Source: an uncultured Bacteroidota bacterium
GTDB lineage: Bacteria > Bacteroidota > Bacteroidia > 2-12-FULL-35-15
Reading direction: 5' to 3'
Length of the DNA stretch: 64,000 nucleotides
Assembly: GCA_903926385.1 (NCBI GenBank)
Contig: CAIYIS010000035.1
Span: forward strand, 1 to 64,000
A model generated the notes under the pieces. It was given only the letters and a program-made list of their open reading frames with translations. It did not search any database and was not told the origin of the DNA. Both the position numbers and the translations under genes were made by a program. This document shows positions 59,201-64,000 of the stretch, in pieces; position 1 is the first letter of the stretch, and every line of letters begins with the position of its first letter.

Positions 59201-59426
59201 ACTGGAATCCAATATTGGAGGCGCTGCCATTAAAGGTACCCGAAGCCTGAGCTGCTCCCGTGTAGGTTACATTGCTTACAGTAATTCCAGTTCCAACCAG
59301 ATAATTTTGCACCCATTGGGTTGGAGTTAATGTTCCATTAACTGTTAGCTGAGCATTAGCTGACAAGGATATTATTACTATTACAAAAATTGCAACTGTT
59401 TTTAAAAATGTAGTTTTTGCTTTCAT
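56235..59426 (-). CDS. Choice-of-anchor L T9SS type B protein with Calx-beta-like modules
   Basis: A 1063-residue protein with signal peptide (IFVIVIISLSANAQ). The choice-of-anchor L domain spans about residues 30-265 (SNVTYTGAAQASGTF, HDASVLEFDFVPVSDTVKFRYVFGSDEY, NDGFGFFISGPG, CGQTYHIKIAIADG). Then a pair of modules repeats three times. One is Calx-beta-like (LYEGCGLACIYFVRT, TNGVDY, LIFAPGQDSISYCINAVSDG), the other SprB/PKD-like (VTGGVEPYTYTWSGGAA). A fourth GGAAPLLYSW module and a CHU_C domain (IPNVVSIGGGSAINEYF, YNRWGKKIYG, PGFFQLVKK) end the protein. It starts 17 bp after the previous gene, so both share a transcript. T9SS export is known for the domain; ligand and function are unknown. 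Confidence 0.9.
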   Translation of the reverse strand: MKAKTTFLKTVAIFVIVIISLSANAQLTVNGTLTPTQWVQNYLVGTGITVSNVTYTGAAQASGTFNGSASNIGFQSGVLLTSGSIQDAVGPNNQSSVTMNNNLNGDPDLDIIMSPYASHDASVLEFDFVPVSDTVKFRYVFGSDEYMVYAGGGINDGFGFFISGPGIAGPFSNNSTNIALIPGTTIPVTINNLNLNVNSQYYFDNGDGSGSGTAPDGLTIQYNGFTVPLTAISPVQCGQTYHIKIAIADGMDWILDSGVFLEAGSFSSQAVQILPEISYGGANDTTLYEGCGLACIYFVRTTNLANADTVNFSISGSATNGVDYNTGIAGSMLPSQLIFAPGQDSISYCINAVSDGIPEGMESIVLSINQTGPCLTTSTTVSLYIDEHQPLQMTVSDTTFSFCDLGVGAPVTLNANVTGGVEPYTYTWSGGAASVASPTVTVFGPTTFVVSVSDACTGLPDPTPSITDSIHVVAIPLNAVAVNITSAISYSGISSSTLYEGCGTACITFTRTATNTNADTLTLDIGGIAQNGVDYYYNNPGTPLPTQLIFPAGVNVVTYCINAVSDMITEGLESVTLSVFPANTCITSNNLTFSINDVAPLQLSVSNDTTFCISGASGTLTLNSTVSGGIAPYTYLWTNGAAPVANPSVTLGTSTTYMVTVNDACAATPTDPSLPVSNSVAVTVVPAINVNITPVISYGGVADTVLYRGCGTACVYFVRTSYLGVAATVQLNITGSAVNGTDYYYNTAGTAMPSQIVFPAGVDTVVYCVSGTVNSSVTALQNISISLVSPNICVTSNTASLYLGQHEPMTLTVSNDTTLCNPTSFTLNSSVTGGVEPYTYSWSNGAASVANPTVNISNTTTYVLTVTDACAGNPDPTPPVVDSTRITAILSNSLSVDAGNAITVCPGDPVGLNTLTTGGAAPLLYSWSIISGTDSLTTYSGPSTSLISTNAGGVYMVTVMDFCHYLRTDTVQVNVELSCVLTIPNVVSIGGGSAINEYFYVENLDKFPGSSLVIYNRWGKKIYGTSSYLNDWSGSKYSDGTYYFILTVADGRSIPGFFQLVKK

Positions 59427-59443
59427 TGTTTTACTATTTATAG

Positions 59444-61603
59444 TTATCGTATTAAATTAAGGTTTCCTATTTTTCTTATTTCTTTGTTATTAAAAGTTTC
59501 TAAATCGAACATACATACATACTCTCCTGCAGGAGCTTCACCGCTCATGTAAATGCCATCCCAACCTTTGGTTATATCTGTAGAGATATAGATTAATTCA
59601 CCCCACCGATTATAAATTGTCATCCGATAAGATTTTAGTCCAATACCATAGCCCGTAAAGATATCATTTTTTCCATCATCATTAGGAGAAAATGAGTTAG
59701 GAAAGTAAAAATAAAAGTCGGGCAGAATAACCAATGTTTGAAAAACAGAATCTTTACACCCTTGTGCATTAGTTACAACTAGCGACACAAGATATGTTCC
59801 GTCAGTTGAATAATAATGCACAGGATTTTGGGTATGGGATGATGAATCGGCCGAGCTGTCACCAAAATTCCAAAGATATGAAGTCGCTCCGGCTGAGACA
59901 TTATTAAATTGGATATTTTGATTGGTGGTAAAATTAAAATGAAATCCTGCTTGGATAAAGTTGGTAACAACCGTAATCGGCTGAGATAAGGTTTGAGAAC
60001 ACTGATCGGTAACACTAACTGTGTAAGTAGTGGTATTTGCCGGATTAACAACCAATGAATCGAAACTTGAATTTCCGGGACTCCACGAGAAAGTATATGC
60101 AGGACGACCTCCGGAAACATTTGCTTTTAGTGTTAGCGCATCACCATAACATATATTTGTATCAGGTGTGACCGATAAAACCATAGGTGTATAGGCAGTA
60201 ACTGTAATATGCATACTGTCGGTAGCACTGTTTCCGCAAGCGTCTGTAACGGTGACGTAATATGTTGAGGTTTGCTGTGGATTAACAGTAGCAATATCAG
60301 TTGTACTATTTGCGTTTATCCAAGTGTACTGTAAAGGTGTGGCTGTAGTTCCTCCAGTGGTGACAGCATTTAATTGCATACTGCTGGGTGGACAAGAATA
60401 TGTAACATCAGGGTTGAGATTGACGGTTAGAGGAGGTGAGTCAGAAATTGTCAAAGTAATGGAGGCAGGAGGAGTAGAATTAATTATATTTAATATAAAG
60501 GTTTCATTTCCTTCCGTCAACAAATCAGGAGTTACATTGATTAGCATCGAAGCCGTATCAACATTAGCAGGAAAAATAATACTATCTCCAATTGCACTGT
60601 AATCTGCACCATTCAAGGCTGTTCCTCCTATAGTATAATATACAGTATCTGCATAAATCAAATTACAGGCAGTTCCGATTCGTTTAAAATGCAGTCTGGC
60701 TTTACCACAACCTTCGTATATCAAAGTGTTATTGATGGCAGGTTGATTATTCATAAAAGTATTTGATGTAATTTGAATTTGTTCCGGACTGGAAAAACTT
60801 CCTGCTTCTAAAAACACACCTGAATCAACGGAAGAATCGAAAGCATCTGCAATGGCAATTTTAATATGATATGTTTGGCCGCAGATAACAGGAGACATTG
60901 CAGTTAAAGGAACAGTAAAACCATCGTATTGCACTGTTGGTCCATCAGGAGCCGTTCCATTTCCGGATCCATTACCGTTATCAAAGTAAAATTGGCTGTG
61001 ATTATTTAAACTTAAATTATACATGGTTACCGGCAATGTAGTTCCAGGAATTAAGGCTATATTTTTGGCGTTATTACTGAAAGGACCTGTAATTCCGGGA
61101 CCGCTAATCAAAAAACCGAAACCATCATTAACAGTTGCAGGCAGTGGAGGAGAATTCACATATTCCATATACTCATCTGAAGCGAACACATAACGAAACT
61201 TGACGGTATCCGATCTGGGAATAAAATCAAATTCGAGAATACAAGCATCATGACTAACTGCAGGAGAAGTAATAATATTCAAATCAGCATCACCGGGAAG
61301 AGAGTTTACATTTGTAATACTAGGGTTATTATTTGGACCACATGCATTCGAAACGTGACCAGTGCAAAGCAACACACCCGAAGTCAATCCGATATTCGAT
61401 GCGGCACCGCTGAATGTTCCTCTCGCAAGAGCTGCACCAGCATATGTAATATTGGTGGCTGAAATACCTGAACCCAATAGTACATTTTGCACCAGTTGTG
61501 CTGGAGTCATTACCGAACTGGTTGTTAATTGCGCTTTCGAAATAATAGATACGAAAAACAACAAACAGAAAAATACAGACTTCTTATAATTTAAAAAACT
61601 CAT
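59444..61603 (-). CDS. Choice-of-anchor L T9SS type B protein (first gene of the cluster)
   Basis: A 719-residue protein from ATG 61603 (MSFLNYKKSVFFCLLFFVSIISKAQ, a good signal peptide). The in-frame extension to 61666 lies over the promoter and was rejected. The choice-of-anchor L domain spans about residues 30-280 (ATNITYAGAALARGTF, EFDFIPRSDTVKFRYVFASDEY, DGFGFLISGPGITG). It is followed by one Calx-beta-like module (LIYEGCGKARLHFKRI), two Ig-like modules, a PKD domain (YLWNFGDSSADSS) and a CHU_C domain (FPNSFSPNDDGKNDIF, YNRWGELIYI, IRKIGNLNLIR). It is clearly a paralogue of the next gene in its anchor domain. Confidence 0.92.
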   Translation of the reverse strand: MSFLNYKKSVFFCLLFFVSIISKAQLTTSSVMTPAQLVQNVLLGSGISATNITYAGAALARGTFSGAASNIGLTSGVLLCTGHVSNACGPNNNPSITNVNSLPGDADLNIITSPAVSHDACILEFDFIPRSDTVKFRYVFASDEYMEYVNSPPLPATVNDGFGFLISGPGITGPFSNNAKNIALIPGTTLPVTMYNLSLNNHSQFYFDNGNGSGNGTAPDGPTVQYDGFTVPLTAMSPVICGQTYHIKIAIADAFDSSVDSGVFLEAGSFSSPEQIQITSNTFMNNQPAINNTLIYEGCGKARLHFKRIGTACNLIYADTVYYTIGGTALNGADYSAIGDSIIFPANVDTASMLINVTPDLLTEGNETFILNIINSTPPASITLTISDSPPLTVNLNPDVTYSCPPSSMQLNAVTTGGTTATPLQYTWINANSTTDIATVNPQQTSTYYVTVTDACGNSATDSMHITVTAYTPMVLSVTPDTNICYGDALTLKANVSGGRPAYTFSWSPGNSSFDSLVVNPANTTTYTVSVTDQCSQTLSQPITVVTNFIQAGFHFNFTTNQNIQFNNVSAGATSYLWNFGDSSADSSSHTQNPVHYYSTDGTYLVSLVVTNAQGCKDSVFQTLVILPDFYFYFPNSFSPNDDGKNDIFTGYGIGLKSYRMTIYNRWGELIYISTDITKGWDGIYMSGEAPAGEYVCMFDLETFNNKEIRKIGNLNLIR

Positions 61604-61633
61604 TGTGTTATTAATGTCCTCCAATTTTAAATG

Positions 61634-61666
61634 CAAAAGTATAAAAACTATCCCCGCATTTGACAA
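61634..61666 (-). promoter_or_regulatory. Promoter of the choice-of-anchor L cluster
   Basis: On the minus strand TTG (61664-61666), 22 bases, then TACTTTTG (61634-61641), matching the TTG-N(17-23)-TAnnTTTG consensus. The leader to the ATG at 61603 is about 30 bases. Confidence 0.6.
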
Positions 61667-61801
61667 TTAAAACTGAATGACTTATTATATTTTTAAACGA
61701 TAACGTTCTTTAACTTGATTGAATCATTTCAATCATATAGATACATTTTTTATTAAAAAGGTTGCATTGGTTTTTATAATATTTCGCTATAAAATGGCAT
61801 T

Positions 61802-61835
61802 TTGACTTTATTTTACGTTAAAAGTTTTACTTTCG
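61802..61835 (+). promoter_or_regulatory. Promoter of the acyltransferase gene
   Basis: TTG (61802-61804), 23 bases, then TACTTTCG (61828-61835), one mismatch in the -7 box, 19 bp before the start codon. Confidence 0.45.
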
Positions 61836-61854
61836 CAAAAAATCAATCATTCGC

Positions 61855-62424
61855 ATGTTTAAATTGTTTTATAACTTGATGGGGTGGAAAGTGACTCACT
61901 TTCTTCCGGCTGAAATAAAAAAATGTGTAATTGTAGTGGCCCCACACACCAGCAACTGGGATTTTATTTATGGTATGGGCACAGTGGCTATTATGAAACT
62001 CAATCAAAAATTTGTAATTAAAAAAGAATGGATTCGTTTTCCATTCAAAAAATTATTTCTGTCGCTCGGAGCTTTGCCAATCGACAGAAATAAAAAATCA
62101 TCTGATCCGAATAAAAGTAGTACAGTACATGCTATGGCAGAACTATTCTCTAATCACACAGAATTACGTTTGGTTATCACTCCGGAAGGCACTCGTTCGC
62201 GTAGAGAAAAATGGAAAACCGGATTTTATTATGTAGCGATCAAAGCCAATGTGCCAATTGCTCTTGCGTTTATTAATTACGAAACCAAAACCTGCGGGAT
62301 AGACAAAATTATATACCCTTCGGGAGATTACAAGAAGGACATGAAAGAAATAATGGATTTTTATAAATACTTGAAAGGAAAAAATCACGAAAATTTTTCG
62401 ATCGATCTAGAATTATCACAATAG
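61855..62424 (+). CDS. PlsC-like 1-acylglycerol-3-phosphate acyltransferase family protein
   Basis: A 189-residue acyltransferase. The catalytic motif HTSNWD (HxxxxD, near residue 31) lies in VVAPHTSNWDFIYGMG. The phosphate-binding motif EGTRSR (near residue 116) follows in ITPEGTRSRREKWKTGFYYVA, and VPIALAFINYETK is motif IV. The short length without a membrane helix matches small PlsC-like proteins of Bacteroidota, whose acceptor may be lysophosphatidic acid or another lysolipid. It is monocistronic and divergent from the choice-of-anchor L cluster. Family is clear; substrate is not. Confidence 0.88.
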   Translation: MFKLFYNLMGWKVTHFLPAEIKKCVIVVAPHTSNWDFIYGMGTVAIMKLNQKFVIKKEWIRFPFKKLFLSLGALPIDRNKKSSDPNKSSTVHAMAELFSNHTELRLVITPEGTRSRREKWKTGFYYVAIKANVPIALAFINYETKTCGIDKIIYPSGDYKKDMKEIMDFYKYLKGKNHENFSIDLELSQ

Positions 62425-62745
62425 TCTTGTTCGAATAATTGGTTCGTATCCATACTCTTCTTTTTACAAAATGAATGGGATGAAAAAGGCGACTTGTTCA
62501 TGTAATACTTAATTTATTTCTTAGACTAACAAATACAGACAATCGGATATTAATTAGGTGTTTTGGAGTGAAAGTAATAAAGCAACTTGGTTAATGACTT
62601 TAAGTATAGAACTTTTCAGTGCCCTTTCGACATTATGCTAATATTAACTTAATGTAAACCTTGCCGATTTTAATAAAACAATACAATTAAAAAGTATATT
62701 TGCCCACTTTCAAATCAATGATTAATTTTTATTAAATTATAAGTA
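62425..62745 (+). promoter_or_regulatory. Upstream region of the DUF47/Pit pair
   Basis: Gene-free 321 bp. TATATTTG at 62695-62702 is a perfect -7 box 43 bp before the start codon; no TTG was found at the -33 distance. No Pho-box-like repeat was recognised and no phased repeat is present. Confidence 0.45.
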
Positions 62746-63390
62746 ATGAACTTAAATATTTTCAAATTTTTCCAGCCAAAAGACAGAATTTTTTATTTAC
62801 TTTTCGAAAAGTCATCGGCTAACGCGACCGAAACTTCGAAAGTATTGGTTGATCTAGTCAACGCCTCTACTTTTGAGCAAAGAAGAATTTTGGTAAGAGA
62901 AATAGAACGATTAGAGCATATCGGAGATAGTATAGCTCATGATACATTTAATGAATTAAGTGCTAATTTTATTACCCCATTCGATAGAAGCGATATACAC
63001 GACTTGATTTCTGCTATAGATGATATCGTAGATTCTGTGCATGGTGCTGCTAATCGTATCCAACTTTATAAATTAGAAATATTAACTCCTGCTATTATAA
63101 AATTGGCTGAACTAATCTTGAAAGCATGTGAAGAACTACAGTTGGCTATTTCGGAACTTCGGAATATGAAAAACATTAGTAAAATTAAAGAAGCAACAGT
63201 AAGGATAAATAGCATAGAAAATCATGCGGATGTTATTTTTGATACTGCAATTGGGTCATTATTTGATAGCGAAAAAGATGCTATTGAATTAATTAAAATG
63301 AAAGATATTCTTTCGGTACTCGAAAAAGCTACTGATAAATGCGAAGATGCAGCCAATGTTATTAATACCATACTCATTAAAAATGCCTAG
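62746..63390 (+). CDS. DUF47 (PhoU-like) phosphate transport regulator
   Basis: A 214-residue all-helical protein of the DUF47/PhoU-related group: KDRIFYLLFEKSSANATETSKVL at the N-terminus, IERLEHIGDSIAHDTFNELS with the family's E-x-x-x-D metal-binding pattern, FITPFDRSDIHDLISAIDDIVD, and the C-terminal ENHADVIFD and ATDKCEDAANVI. Genes of this family almost always precede a Pit transporter, as here (36 bp apart), and are thought to modulate it. No direct DNA-binding domain. Confidence 0.92.
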   Translation: MNLNIFKFFQPKDRIFYLLFEKSSANATETSKVLVDLVNASTFEQRRILVREIERLEHIGDSIAHDTFNELSANFITPFDRSDIHDLISAIDDIVDSVHGAANRIQLYKLEILTPAIIKLAELILKACEELQLAISELRNMKNISKIKEATVRINSIENHADVIFDTAIGSLFDSEKDAIELIKMKDILSVLEKATDKCEDAANVINTILIKNA

Positions 63391-63426
63391 AATTAAAAGT
63401 TTAATTCTTTAATTCTTTATTTCAAT

Positions 63427-64000
63427 ATGCTTTTACTTATAATAATAATAATATTTGCAATTGTTTTTGACCTTATTAATGGGTTTCACGATTCGGCAAA
63501 TTCAATAGCTACAATAGTTTCCACTAAAGTGCTCTCTCCTTTTCAGGCAGTTATTTGGGCTGCATTCTTTAACATCATAGCGTTTTGGATTTTTGATTTA
63601 AAAGTGGCAGACACTGTGGCAAAGATTGTAAACAATGATGTGATTAATTTTACCGTAATTTTTGCCGGTCTGCTTTCAGCTATTAGCTGGAATTTGCTTA
63701 CCTGGTGGTTCGGAATTCCTTCCAGTTCATCACACACATTGATGGGAGGACTGGCTGGTGCAGCCATAGCCTATGCAGGTTGGGGAGTGGTAAACCAGGA
63801 AAAAATTATCAAAACCTTCGCGTTTATTTTTCTTGCCCCTATTATCGGACTCATTATAGGTGCAACAATTAATATAATAATAATTAATATTTGCAAAAAG
63901 GCTCATCCGGCAAAAGCTGAAAGGTGGTTTAAAAGATTACAATTAGTTTCCTCCGGATTATTCAGTATAGGACATGGTGGTAACGATGCACAAAAAGTAA
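63427..64000 (+). CDS. pit: Inorganic phosphate transporter, Pit family (truncated by window end)
   Basis: An open frame of 191 codons to the right edge. The start MLLLIIIIIFAIVFDLINGFHDSANSIATIVSTKVL carries the Pit signature (NGFHDSAN). A second signature half follows near the edge as GHGGNDAQK. WWFGIPSSSSHTLMGGLAGAAIA is the conserved inner repeat. Multiple membrane helices are seen. It imports phosphate (often as a metal-phosphate complex) by proton symport. It begins 36 bp after the DUF47 gene. Confidence 0.93.
   Translation, partial: MLLLIIIIIFAIVFDLINGFHDSANSIATIVSTKVLSPFQAVIWAAFFNIIAFWIFDLKVADTVAKIVNNDVINFTVIFAGLLSAISWNLLTWWFGIPSSSSHTLMGGLAGAAIAYAGWGVVNQEKIIKTFAFIFLAPIIGLIIGATINIIIINICKKAHPAKAERWFKRLQLVSSGLFSIGHGGNDAQKV

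Overview
The window comes from a member of the Bacteroidota. It encodes at least seven secreted proteins that carry either a type IX secretion system (T9SS) type A C-terminal domain or a gliding-motility-type (type B, CHU_C) C-terminal domain. Promoters follow the TTG-N(17-23)-TAnnTTTG pattern of this phylum, Shine-Dalgarno sites are weak, and the DNA is AT-rich. Characteristic pairs and families are present: MoxR/DUF58, DUF4175, choice-of-anchor L, and DUF47 next to a Pit transporter. I cannot name a genus.

Layout. Positions 1-6705 (-) hold the N-terminal 2235 codons of a giant secreted GEVED/Ig-like protein that runs off the left edge. A 1.6-kb gene-free stretch follows, containing a phased repeat array. 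Next come recX, a DUF58/MoxR pair, a B12-binding radical SAM protein, a 600-residue protein of uncertain function, a nadD cluster, and a superoxide dismutase that is divergent from alanine dehydrogenase. Around 19-22 kb a proline dehydrogenase gene sits between two copies of a REP-like palindromic repeat. A second phased array precedes gyrB. From 24.7 to 37.4 kb there is an 815-residue T9SS protein and a 3271-residue adhesin-like protein with 29 tandem 83-residue repeats, preceded by a tiny coupled secreted peptide. A third array, a C-rich tract, tRNA-Ser(GGA), a GT39-like membrane protein, pgk, an RsbW-like ATPase and a DUF4175 protein follow. Next are a fourth array, a T9SS M14 carboxypeptidase, a ParE-type toxin-antitoxin pair, a DEAD-box helicase, an ECF sigma/anti-sigma pair with a fifth array upstream, and a three-gene run of type B T9SS proteins. 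The last gene of that run carries an in-frame TAG. The right end holds a PlsC-like acyltransferase, DUF47 and a truncated Pit phosphate transporter.

The most unusual signal is a set of five non-coding arrays at 7344-7735, 22051-22428, 37700-38051, 45943-46129 and 53584-53867. They share no sequence, but all repeat at 21 bp or exactly 42 bp (two or four turns of B-DNA), almost without indels. In four of them the units are dyad-symmetric. Four of the five end 278-327 bp upstream of a start codon, and three (A, B and C) lie upstream of a recognisable promoter element, so a DNA-level architectural or regulatory role is a reasonable hypothesis. I know of no described element with this shared architecture and no shared sequence.
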